Source: Chitinivibrionales bacterium
GTDB taxonomy: Bacteria > Fibrobacterota > Chitinivibrionia > Chitinivibrionales > FEN-1185
Direction: 5' to 3'
Assembly: GCA_028718065.1 (NCBI GenBank)
Contig: JAQUMP010000190.1
Location: 1-6,750, forward strand
Length of the DNA stretch: 6,750 bases
The notes under the pieces were generated by a model, which was not told where the DNA came from, searched no databases, and was given only the letters and a program-made list of their open reading frames with translations. Of the stretch, positions 1 to 6,243 are shown in pieces; the first letter of the stretch is position 1; each line of letters begins with the position of its first letter. The position numbers and the translations under genes were made by a program.

Positions 1-381
1 CGACACCGACGGATTTAAAAATTCAGCAATCTGGTATCCGCCGATTTTTTGAAGTCCCTTTTTGGACTGGAGAATTGCCGCGGCTTTTTCGTCCACCTGA
101 ACGGTAACGCCTCCCAAACTTGCGGCAATGCGGATAATATCTTCCTTGTTCAATACGCAGTACTTGGAGGCATCGCTGTTAAGCAGACGCTCAACCAGGG
201 TAGAAACCATAACCCCGCCGCCATACAAGTAGGCTTCGCTAATAGTGGAAAACCCCTGCACGAATTGACCCACGTCGGTTTCGGCGGGAATCTTGACAAC
301 AGAGACTGCACCGTTGGCGAACTGCAGGCTGATAAAGTAATAACTGCTCGGAAGCCCGCAAAAAACAAAATTGAGCGGCAT
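1..381 (-). other. Degenerate LytR-CpsA-Psr (LCP)-like domain
   Basis: These are residues 304-430 of the leftmost gene. The fold landmarks align in register with the LCP family, including the exact nine-residue spacing of the closing G-x-Q-A-L-x-Y-x-R motif (G418 to N426). Substitutions fall at key positions. IPRD is IPAE (A336, E337). The lysine of KINxAY is T349. The final arginine is N426. The region that normally holds G-x-D-x-R and RSDT is shortened to CGLPSSYYF (311-319). The protein may continue with a further domain off the window. Confidence 0.7.
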
Positions 382-1290
382 GTGGCGCAGCAGGTAATTG
401 GTCTTTTCTTTGAGCAACCCCGAAAAACGTTCATTGGGATTTACATCGGCGCCTATGCCGGTAACGACAAAGGGCCGGCCGTCGGCCCAGATCGTTACCG
501 ATTGCCCGGAGATCAGATTGAGCGCTTCGGAACTTTTAAGCCGCTCCAGAAGCAGCAGCCCGTCGATGTTATAAATTGTAATATGGTCCATTTGAATGTC
601 CACCATGCAATTGGCGCCGCTGCCGGCCACGGTAAGCATGACAAGTGGAAGTCTGACCTGGTACAATTCGTTTTTTGACGCATAGACGAACTTGTACCAG
701 GACAATCCCGCTTTCTGCGAAATGGCAGTGACGCTTTTGTCGTTTTCGGTGCTGGCGATTTTATCAAAAGTCAATTCCGCAAAATCATTCAGGTCCACGC
801 GTGATTTGGCGCCGATCGAAAATTCGGCCTGGGTTTTTGCTTCGGTAAGAACACGATCGCCATTGTTAAGCATTAACCCTTCCTGTTGCGGCCGGTTACG
901 GCCATCACGATCGATGATATTGAGGTCGCCCAGAAAAAACTCCAGGCGCGCCGCCGGCTTTTCGGGAACAAGCGCAACCGGGGCGGGCATCGCCGGTACT
1001 GCAACATTTTCATTGGCCGCGACCTGCTGGGTCAAGGCGAGCGCCGAAAGATCGGAAGTAGGCCGAATTCCGGCGACCTTAAGGATTTCGAAGCGAGTGG
1101 CCCCTTGTGGCACGCGGTATTTCCCCGGCTGTCCAACATCGCCCTGAACGTTTACAAAATAAAAACGACCGCCGCCGAACAGGGGCCGATGGGTTAGATT
1201 ATAAACGAGCGCTTTGGTCTGGAACAAACAGGCCGCGCCCAGCGCGCCGTAAACAAACAGCAAAAGTAAACGGTGGCGAGCGGAAATCAT
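1..1290 (-). CDS. SLBB-FecR-LCP-like envelope protein (partial, 3' end off the left edge)
   Basis: The frame is open from ATG at 1290-1288 to base 1 without a stop, giving 430 residues, so the C-terminus is missing. A hydrophobic N-terminal helix at about residues 7-22 suggests an inner-membrane anchor or uncleaved signal, with the rest outside the cytoplasm. An SLBB-like domain spans about 43-99 (FVNVQGDVGQPGKYRVPQGA, then DLSALALTQQV and a VAVP end). A FecR-like domain spans about 140-272 (LNNGDRVLTEAKTQAEFSIG; later LNLISGQSVTIWADGRP). An LCP-like domain spans about 304-430: KIPAETDV, SEAYLYGGG, SLGGVTVQVDE and KGLQKIGGYQIAEFLN align with the family's IPRDT, KINxAYxYGG, ALGGVxVxV and KGxxxLxGxQALxYxR. 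LCP enzymes move lipid-linked glycopolymers onto cell wall, but the expected arginines and aspartates are absent here, so catalysis is doubtful. The start follows the kinase stop by 2 bases, with AAGG 10 bases upstream. The role is inferred as glycan or envelope binding at the end of the export operon. Domain order is clear; function is not. Confidence 0.85.
   Translation of the reverse strand, partial: MISARHRLLLLFVYGALGAACLFQTKALVYNLTHRPLFGGGRFYFVNVQGDVGQPGKYRVPQGATRFEILKVAGIRPTSDLSALALTQQVAANENVAVPAMPAPVALVPEKPAARLEFFLGDLNIIDRDGRNRPQQEGLMLNNGDRVLTEAKTQAEFSIGAKSRVDLNDFAELTFDKIASTENDKSVTAISQKAGLSWYKFVYASKNELYQVRLPLVMLTVAGSGANCMVDIQMDHITIYNIDGLLLLERLKSSEALNLISGQSVTIWADGRPFVVTGIGADVNPNERFSGLLKEKTNYLLRHMPLNFVFCGLPSSYYFISLQFANGAVSVVKIPAETDVGQFVQGFSTISEAYLYGGGVMVSTLVERLLNSDASKYCVLNKEDIIRIAASLGGVTVQVDEKAAAILQSKKGLQKIGGYQIAEFLNPSVS
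475..873 (-). other. FecR-like domain
   Basis: These are residues about 140-272 of the leftmost gene. NNGDRVLTEAKTQAEFSIGAK, up to the KSRVDLNDFAELTF stretch, resembles the FecR pattern of a GD-x-x-x-T opening, alternating polar and hydrophobic strands, then a GSRL-like turn. The second half (VRLPLVMLTVAGSG, then SGQSVTIWADG) resembles the usual V-x-TP-x-x-x-x-V-x-G and aGQ-x-v-x strands. Free-standing extracytoplasmic FecR domains are thought to bind glycan or sense envelope state; here that is inference. This is not evidence of iron-siderophore signalling, because no sigma factor or TonB receptor is near. Confidence 0.6.
994..1164 (-). other. SLBB-like domain
   Basis: These are residues about 43-99 of the leftmost gene. 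The pattern V-x-V-x-G-x-V-x-x-PG-x-Y-x-V-P-x-G-x-T, a helix (FEILKVAGI), then DLSAL-x-L and a VAVP strand match the soluble-ligand-binding beta-grasp domain found in ComEA-type proteins and in polysaccharide export proteins. It suggests sugar binding or contact with the OPX protein encoded at the start of the window's gene set, which also contains an SLBB domain. Confidence 0.65.
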
Positions 1291-1292
1291 AG

Positions 1293-1640
1293 TTATTTGA
1301 CCTTAGTACGTTTTTGACCGACGATACGATATTCGTTCCCTTTTTGCCGCCACAACATGGCAAAATCCGCGCGACCGGTATCGGCGGCAGAAATAATCGA
1401 AAGCCGGCAGCCGGTGGCAATGAGGGCGGAAGCGGTACTCTCCAACCAGACGCTATCGCAACGCACGATTGTGTTAAAAAGCGGATCATGCAAGAAAGAC
1501 GATCGCATCTCGTTTTTAAAATCGGCAAAGGCGCCGCCCGGATATTTAAAATCAAGCGTATCATAAAAATCCATAAAGCGCGAAAAATCCTTTTTAAGGA
1601 TCGACTGATACCACAATTTAATGCTGTCCGCAAAACCTGT
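1293..1640 (-). other. NTF2-like (Cds6 C-terminal type) domain on the kinase tail
   Basis: These are residues about 934-1048 of the kinase gene. The pattern LWYQSILKKDFSRFMDFYDT, then FADFKNEMRSSF, I-V-x-C-D-x-V-W, a pair of strands and a closing W-R-Q-K-G-N-E-Y-R-I-V resembles the NTF2-like domain seen at the C-terminus of Cds6-type and other periplasmic proteins. The family commonly binds a small ligand or partner in its cone-shaped pocket. Placement outside the cytoplasm follows from the third membrane helix just before it. Assignment is by pattern only. Confidence 0.6.
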
Positions 1641-4439
1641 AAAGCCCGAATCGCTGCCGCCGCCGAAAACCGTTTTTGTTTCCAGGCCATCGTGGACGGC
1701 CTCCAGAGGCGTCCCTGCGGTTTTTTCGTTGATGTCCGTTTTTGCGCGTGCCGGACCTCCCATATATTGAATTGCAATATCGTCTCCGCCTTTGCGCGAA
1801 ACCGAATAAACCGCATTGAGGCCGATCATGACGGCAATCAAACCTAAAAGAAGCCAGAATGTTTTTTTTGAACGGCAATATTTGAGGAATACGCCTGCCG
1901 CCGCCTTATAGTGCGGAAGCGCGGACCAGAACCGCCGCAATGCCTCTTTGGCCGTTTTTTCCAGCATGAGCCCCGTTTCACGCAGGGAAAACTTTCCTTT
2001 GTCAACTTCATCTTCGTAGGAGTACTTATAGTGGTAATACCGATAATACCCGTAATAGTAAGGGTAATACCCGCGCGAACGCGTAATGCCGTTTAAAATC
2101 GCCCCCCAGATTGTGCATTTGATTCGCAACAGCTGATTGCGGGCTTGGATCGCCGCTTTGGTGGGAGTCCAGAAATTGCGCACGACCAGAAGGCACCCGT
2201 CCATTTTGGGCGCCATGCTGATGGCGTCGCTCACCGGCAGGAGCGCCGGCGAGTCAAAAAGAATTATATCGGCATGGTCGCGAATCTCTTTTGTCAATTG
2301 TGCAAATTGGCGCCGCCCCACGAGTTCGGCCGGGTTGGGCGGCCGTTCGCCGGAAGTTATCACGAACAGGTTGGGCTGAGCCGTGGGCTTGATGATGGCC
2401 TCCAGGTCCGCGCTTGACGTAAGATAATCCGCCAATCCTTTTTCCTTGGGAACGTTAAACAGATTATGCAATTGCGAACGCCGCAAATCGGCGTCGATGA
2501 GGATCACCTTTTTCCCGTCCATTGCAAAGGATACGGCCAGGTTGGCCGCCAGCGTAGTTTTACCCTCCCCCTTGACGGCGCTGCAGATTATAAGCACCTT
2601 CGCATGTTGGGCCTCTGCCAGGTGCTTGAGATTTGCCCGCAGCGCGCGAAAAGGCTCCAGCAGCGTTTTCCCTTTTCCCGATTCGGTTTCGATCAGCGCG
2701 TTTTCGGTTTCAATATACGGAACGATCCCCAGGAGCGGCAGCTCCAGCGCGCGCTCGACATCCGAGGGTTCTTTTATGGTCTGGTCGATATATTCGAGCA
2801 GGAAGGTTAGAACGATGCCGACGATAATGCCGATTAAAAGCCACTGGAAAACCTTGGAAAAATTAGTGCTTGACATCGGGCCCGAAGCCGCTGAGGCCAG
2901 CTCAAGAATTTTTAAATCGGATTCCTGGGAATCGCGGCGTATCTTGGCCTCCTCATAGCGGTCTTTTAGCATGCGCAGAGCCTGCACCAACGATTCGGTT
3001 TCGCGCTGCAAAAATGCGTAGCGCTGTTCGAGCGAGGGCATCTTAAGCATTTCGGCGTTAAGTTTTTCTATTAATTGCTCCTGCGCGACGCGCTTGGCGT
3101 CAAGTGCCGCCATGTCGATGGTCATGGAAACCAGGGTTTGCAGCAACGTCTCGCGGATCGGGTTCTTGACAAATGTTTTGCTGGTGGCCTTTTGCACGTC
3201 GACCCGGATGGCTTGCTTTAATTTCTCTATTTCCTGCTTAATCATGATGACCTTATAGTGTTCCGGACTATTCTGGGCCAATTGTTCCTGCAATTGCAGT
3301 TCCAATTCCGAAAGCCTGCTTTCGTAGGGACTCTGGTAGGTCATGGACTGGACGACGTCGATGTCCTGCAGGCGAATCTGTGAATTGAGCGAAGTAAGCC
3401 GTTCCTTGCCCTCCAGCAGGTCCAGGCGCGTCTTTTGCAGCGCCAGTTCCATGTCGGCCAGCTTGGAATTAACAATGTTGGTTTCGCTCGAAAGCTCGAC
3501 CATGCGGTTGTCTTCTTTAAATACCCGCAGGACATTTTCCTTATCGGTCAACTCCGCCTGAACTTTGTCGATTTGGGTTTCGAACTTAAAAATCAGGCGG
3601 TTGATGTCCTGGGTGTAAACTTCTTTGTTATACGCGATATAAACTTTGCACCATTCGTTGACCATATCGCGCGCCAGGTTCGGATCGCCGTGGCGGCATT
3701 CGAGCATCAGGATATCGTTTTTCTGGCCGTTGACCTCGTTCTGGGTAACGCTCAAGGCGCCGGCCGATTCCGTATTCAGGTTCTGCTGAACGCGCTTGAG
3801 CACCTCCGCCGATTGGAGCATTTCCAGGTTTGTTTGCAGCAGTTCGTCGCGGTTAAGATTATCATAATAGGCCGCTTTTTCGTCGATAATGTCCTGACGA
3901 CCGGGCTTAAAAAGCATCTTGGCGGTTGCAACGTAATATTTTTCGCGCCTGAGATAGGAAACGAGCGCCAGCATGGAAAATACCGCCGCGACGCTCACGA
4001 TAACCCAGCGGCGCCGGATTAAAATGTTAAGATACCGGAATATATCGAATTCCTCTTCCTCATTGGGAGCTGCGGGGGCCGCGAACTCCGTATATTTTTC
4101 GCGGAGCGCCTGATTGGAAAACTGCCGTTGGACCTCATTTTTTATTTTGTCAAGACCATCCGGGCTTTCCAAATGCGGCCCCGACGCTTCCGCCGGCGGC
4201 ACCTCCTTTTGGAGCGCGGGCCGTTCGGCCGCGCCGAATTGAGGTTGCACCGGCAGCACACCCATTTGCGGCCGAAGTTCCGGGGCAGGAGCGCCGCCCT
4301 GGCCGGTCTGGGGGCCCGTTTCCGGCGCCGGGGACGCGCTTTTTTGGCGCGGAGAATCTTGAATAACAGGGGAAGTCTGCTCGTTGACCTTGCGCAGGAT
4401 ATCGCCCAGCTTGAATTTTTTCCTGATCGGATCGTCCAT
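1293..4439 (-). CDS. Wzc-like polysaccharide co-polymerase / BY-kinase with C-terminal NTF2-like extension
   Basis: At 1048 residues this is much longer than typical Wzc proteins (about 720-760). In order: a Pro/Gln-rich cytoplasmic N-terminus (1-130); a Wzz-type opening (FDIFRYLNILIRRRW) and membrane helix 1 (145-163); a periplasmic coiled-coil-rich region (about 164-530) ending in a GNVR-like stretch (LQRETESLVQALRMLKDRYE, 477-496); helix 2 (533-549); then the tyrosine kinase. The kinase shows the E-x2-R-x2-R oligomerisation motif (E595, R598, R601), Walker A GEGKTT (624-629, K627), Walker A' VILIDADLRR (645-654, D649, D651), Walker B IILFDSP (725-731, D729) and a tyrosine cluster (791-808). 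Unlike standard Wzc, the chain continues through helix 3 (861-880) to an extracytoplasmic NTF2-like domain (about 934-1048). The proline-rich signature before helix 2 is reduced to SGPMSS. Its ATG overlaps the TGA of the upstream ATPase gene, with AAAGG 8 bases ahead. The expected role is chain-length control and regulation of assembly by cycles of autophosphorylation. Confidence 0.95.
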   Translation of the reverse strand: MDDPIRKKFKLGDILRKVNEQTSPVIQDSPRQKSASPAPETGPQTGQGGAPAPELRPQMGVLPVQPQFGAAERPALQKEVPPAEASGPHLESPDGLDKIKNEVQRQFSNQALREKYTEFAAPAAPNEEEEFDIFRYLNILIRRRWVIVSVAAVFSMLALVSYLRREKYYVATAKMLFKPGRQDIIDEKAAYYDNLNRDELLQTNLEMLQSAEVLKRVQQNLNTESAGALSVTQNEVNGQKNDILMLECRHGDPNLARDMVNEWCKVYIAYNKEVYTQDINRLIFKFETQIDKVQAELTDKENVLRVFKEDNRMVELSSETNIVNSKLADMELALQKTRLDLLEGKERLTSLNSQIRLQDIDVVQSMTYQSPYESRLSELELQLQEQLAQNSPEHYKVIMIKQEIEKLKQAIRVDVQKATSKTFVKNPIRETLLQTLVSMTIDMAALDAKRVAQEQLIEKLNAEMLKMPSLEQRYAFLQRETESLVQALRMLKDRYEEAKIRRDSQESDLKILELASAASGPMSSTNFSKVFQWLLIGIIVGIVLTFLLEYIDQTIKEPSDVERALELPLLGIVPYIETENALIETESGKGKTLLEPFRALRANLKHLAEAQHAKVLIICSAVKGEGKTTLAANLAVSFAMDGKKVILIDADLRRSQLHNLFNVPKEKGLADYLTSSADLEAIIKPTAQPNLFVITSGERPPNPAELVGRRQFAQLTKEIRDHADIILFDSPALLPVSDAISMAPKMDGCLLVVRNFWTPTKAAIQARNQLLRIKCTIWGAILNGITRSRGYYPYYYGYYRYYHYKYSYEDEVDKGKFSLRETGLMLEKTAKEALRRFWSALPHYKAAAGVFLKYCRSKKTFWLLLGLIAVMIGLNAVYSVSRKGGDDIAIQYMGGPARAKTDINEKTAGTPLEAVHDGLETKTVFGGGSDSGFTGFADSIKLWYQSILKKDFSRFMDFYDTLDFKYPGGAFADFKNEMRSSFLHDPLFNTIVRCDSVWLESTASALIATGCRLSIISAADTGRADFAMLWRQKGNEYRIVGQKRTKVK
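1800..1859 (-). other. Third transmembrane helix of the Wzc-like kinase
   Basis: Residues 861-880 (FWLLLGLIAVMIGLNAVYSV) are uncharged and strongly hydrophobic. They are preceded by a basic stretch (KYCRSKKT) and followed by SRKGG. Starting from the cytoplasmic kinase domain, this helix would carry the remaining 168 residues across the inner membrane. Standard BY-kinases stop shortly after the tyrosine cluster and have no such helix. Confidence 0.85.
2016..2069 (-). repeat. Tyrosine cluster (autophosphorylation site) of the BY-kinase
   Basis: Residues 791-808 contain 12 tyrosines in 18 positions (791, 792, 794-796, 798, 799, 801, 802, 804, 806, 808), encoded by a low-complexity run of TAT and TAC codons. 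In BY-kinases such clusters are phosphorylated in trans between neighbouring subunits, and their phosphorylation state controls oligomer assembly. Here the cluster is internal, about 50 residues before the third membrane helix, rather than at the extreme C-terminus. Confidence 0.9.
4260..4331 (-). repeat. Imperfect repeat in the Pro-rich N-terminus of the Wzc-like protein
   Basis: Residues 37-46 (PAPETGPQTG) and 51-60 (PAPELRPQMG) share seven of ten positions and are separated by four residues. The repeat is visible at protein level and weaker in DNA because of synonymous changes. It lies in a roughly 130-residue, probably disordered cytoplasmic segment ahead of the Wzz-type domain. Confidence 0.6.
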
Positions 4440-4441
4440 CA
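4437..4441 (-). promoter_or_regulatory. TGATG stop/start overlap, likely translational coupling
   Basis: The AAA ATPase gene ends in TGA at 4441-4439 and the kinase gene starts with ATG at 4439-4437, sharing one base. A Shine-Dalgarno-like AAAGG sits 8 bases before the ATG inside the upstream gene. This arrangement usually allows terminating ribosomes to reinitiate, which would keep the two products at linked levels. Confidence 0.75.
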
Positions 4442-5290
4442 GCGATGCCTTTGGATATCGTCTAAAATTATCTGGATGTCCTGCCTGTCAATTTCGGTTT
4501 GGTTCTGGCTGAAACTATAATTGAGCGCTAACTTGCACAAACGGTTGATTTCGCGAGGGACGCCGCCGGTACTGCGGAAAATAAGCTCGCCGCTCTGCGG
4601 GGTAAAAATACTGCCTTTGTCCAACCCGGCCACGCGCAGGCGGTGCCGGATATATTTATCGGTGCCCGGAAAGTCGAGGTTGTTAAGGTGAAACCGCAGG
4701 AAAATGCGTTGATCGATCTGTTTGAGTTTGTAAATCTTGTCCCGCAATTCCGGCTGCCCGACCAGAAAAATAGTCATAAAACTTTCAGTAGCGGCGGTAA
4801 TGTTGGTAAGGTTCTTGATTTCGTCGAGCACGCCGTCCTCAATCTGCTGGGCTTCGTCGAATATCAGGACCAGGTGCCGTTTTTCTTCGTAGGCCAGGGT
4901 TTCGAGCTTTTTTTTAAGAAGAACGGTGAGCTGGTATTTGTCGGCGCGCGAGGGCAAGGCCTGGTCGTTGAGGAGTGCGATCCGGCTGTCGCGGAACGTA
5001 ATGCGCTCGACGATATCGTAGAGAATGTCGGTAAACGGCAACTGCGAGTTTTCGAAGGCGACAACCTCAAAACTCTGGCGCGAAAGCGAGCTGCAAAATA
5101 CCTGCTTGGTGATGGTTTTGCCGCTGCCGATTTCCCCGGTCAGAAGCCCGATGTTCATGTTTTTATCATTGACAACATACAACATGCGGTCCAGGGCCTC
5201 GCGATGGTCGTCGCTTTCAAAGAAAAAACGCGTATCGCAGAATTCTTCGAAGGGCTTGCCCCTTAAACCCCAATACTCGGTGTATTCCAT
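4439..5290 (-). CDS. ExeA/GspA-type AAA ATPase of an exopolysaccharide locus
   Basis: This 283-residue cytoplasmic protein opens with the family's characteristic YWGLRGKPFEE and FFFESDDHREAL segments. Walker A is GEIGSGKT (52-59, K58). Walker B is LVLIFDEAQ (140-148, D145, E146). A sensor-1-like FLVGQPELR lies at 175-183, candidate arginine fingers R195 and R199 lie in IDQRIFLRF, and sensor 2 is GGVPREINR (R246). All key residues are present, so it should hydrolyse ATP. I see no membrane helix and no peptidoglycan-binding domain, unlike full-length ExeA of type II secretion. Closely similar stand-alone ATPases are known next to the BY-kinase genes of XrtA/PEP-CTERM exopolysaccharide loci, and here the kinase gene follows directly with a 1-base overlap. 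The start is 4 bases after the upstream stop, with AGAGGA about 9 bases ahead. The exact role of this family in polysaccharide export is not established. A function in energising or remodelling the assembly complex is inference. Confidence 0.93.
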   Translation of the reverse strand: MEYTEYWGLRGKPFEEFCDTRFFFESDDHREALDRMLYVVNDKNMNIGLLTGEIGSGKTITKQVFCSSLSRQSFEVVAFENSQLPFTDILYDIVERITFRDSRIALLNDQALPSRADKYQLTVLLKKKLETLAYEEKRHLVLIFDEAQQIEDGVLDEIKNLTNITAATESFMTIFLVGQPELRDKIYKLKQIDQRIFLRFHLNNLDFPGTDKYIRHRLRVAGLDKGSIFTPQSGELIFRSTGGVPREINRLCKLALNYSFSQNQTEIDRQDIQIILDDIQRHR

Positions 5291-5294
5291 GAGC

Positions 5295-6209
5295 CTATTT
5301 CCTCTGCGTTAAGGTCACGATATTCCGGGTGACCGCCCTGAAACAATCCGCGGCCTTCGAAGGAACATTGAGCGCCATAAGCGGCGTGCCCAAGCGGATC
5401 GATTGGCGCACCTGTTCCGCAAAAATAATATAACCGATATACGTAAGATTGATGGACAAATACTTTTTAACCATGTCCGCAAACCTCTGACCGCAGGAAA
5501 TATCGTCGGTTTCTCGCACCATGTTAAGGACCAACATGGTCTTGCGCCGCGCCAGCCACTCCCTGAGGCGTTTCACAATTTCCGGGGCGAGGCTTTTGGA
5601 AAGCGACCGCAGGGTCTCGTCCATGGTTACGAGAGAATCCTTCGCGGTAAAATCGGAGAATCGCCTCAGGTGCGCCGAAACAGTCGTTTCTCCGGGGAAT
5701 ATTCGGCTCAGGCCGCGAATAACGCCGTTCTTTATAAAACCATAGGCATTTTCGAGCGAAGGCGGCAATCCATCGGACACAATCAACGCCGTTTCGAAGG
5801 CGCCGAAGAAATCGGAGTTTGCGACGGAAGCGCCCGCTCCCAGATCGATAAAAATATAATCGGCCTGCTGGACCGCGATCTGGCTTATCAGACGTTGACG
5901 TTGTGCGATTTTTGGATTTGCCAGTTCTATAATGTCGCTGGCGCCGCTGATGAGCCAGGTCCCATGAATCGGGGTGGGGATGGCGCCGCGCGCCAGTTCC
6001 CCAATCCGCCCGCTTAAAAAGTCATGCATACCGATCGCCGGTCTTTTTACTCCAACGCATCCATGCAGATTGGCCCCGCTAAAATCGGCGTCGATAAACC
6101 CTACGGTAAAGCCCGAGGCCGCAAGCGTTGCGCCGATATTCGCGGTAATCACGGTCTTGCCGATACCGCCTTTTCCGCCTCCGACCGAGATAATAACCGG
6201 CTGTTTCAT
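5295..6209 (-). CDS. MinD/FlhG-like P-loop ATPase
   Basis: This 304-residue protein begins with a deviant Walker A, VGGGKGGIGKT (9-19), with signature lysine K13 and P-loop K18. Walker A' is IDADFSGANLH (39-49, D40) and Walker B is IFIDLGAGA (119-127, D122). The DFSGANLH form, the DFLSGRI and ISGASDIIELANP segments and the later LENAYGFI (152-159) fit the FlhG/FleN-like branch better than division-site MinD or chromosomal ParA. No minE, minC, parB or flagellar gene is near, so a role in positioning or regulating the polysaccharide complex is inferred. It has no tyrosine-rich tail and is therefore not the BY-kinase itself. The start is the first plausible ATG, giving the usual MKQPVIISVGGGKGG opening. 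Its upstream region has only a weak GAAAG and no strong Shine-Dalgarno sequence. A C-terminal amphipathic membrane-binding helix is possible (about 283-300) but not proven. Confidence 0.92.
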   Translation of the reverse strand: MKQPVIISVGGGKGGIGKTVITANIGATLAASGFTVGFIDADFSGANLHGCVGVKRPAIGMHDFLSGRIGELARGAIPTPIHGTWLISGASDIIELANPKIAQRQRLISQIAVQQADYIFIDLGAGASVANSDFFGAFETALIVSDGLPPSLENAYGFIKNGVIRGLSRIFPGETTVSAHLRRFSDFTAKDSLVTMDETLRSLSKSLAPEIVKRLREWLARRKTMLVLNMVRETDDISCGQRFADMVKKYLSINLTYIGYIIFAEQVRQSIRLGTPLMALNVPSKAADCFRAVTRNIVTLTQRK

Positions 6210-6243
6210 AAACTTTCGAAAATGGAGGAGTTCCGATGCGGGA
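6210..6243 (-). promoter_or_regulatory. 34-base gap between the export gene and the MinD-like gene
   Basis: This is the only gap longer than four bases in the window. On the coding strand it reads through CTCCTCC, which is complementary to a Shine-Dalgarno core, then TTTTCGAAAG before the ATG. TTTTCGAAA is a short self-complementary stretch that could form only a weak stem. I see no convincing terminator or promoter, so read-through transcription is expected. Confidence 0.4.

Noticed and set aside
49..678. A 209-codon open frame on the plus strand.
   Set aside because: It is antisense to the SLBB-FecR-LCP-like gene, whose translation shows recognisable domains over the same bases. The plus-strand product resembles no family.
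475..873. FecR as part of an iron-uptake signalling system.
   Set aside because: There is no ECF sigma factor or TonB-dependent receptor, and the domain sits inside an extracytoplasmic multidomain protein without the N-terminal cytoplasmic FecR region.
1199..1816. A 205-codon open frame on the minus strand overlapping two genes.
   Set aside because: It runs in another frame across the end of the kinase gene and the start of the next gene. Its product is low-complexity and Arg-rich with no motif.
3435..4022. A 195-codon open frame on the plus strand, and similar ones at 4643-5266 and 5403-6017.
   Set aside because: All lie opposite confident minus-strand genes with intact catalytic motifs, and their products look like antisense shadows.
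4439..5290. Type II secretion ExeA or a transposition ATPase (TniB/IstB type).
   Set aside because: No secretion genes, transposase or terminal repeats are near, and the overlap with the BY-kinase gene points to the polysaccharide-locus version.
5295..6209. Division-site MinD or plasmid/chromosome partition ParA.
   Set aside because: There is no minC, minE or parB neighbour, and the DFSGANLH and LENAY motifs fit FlhG-like proteins better.
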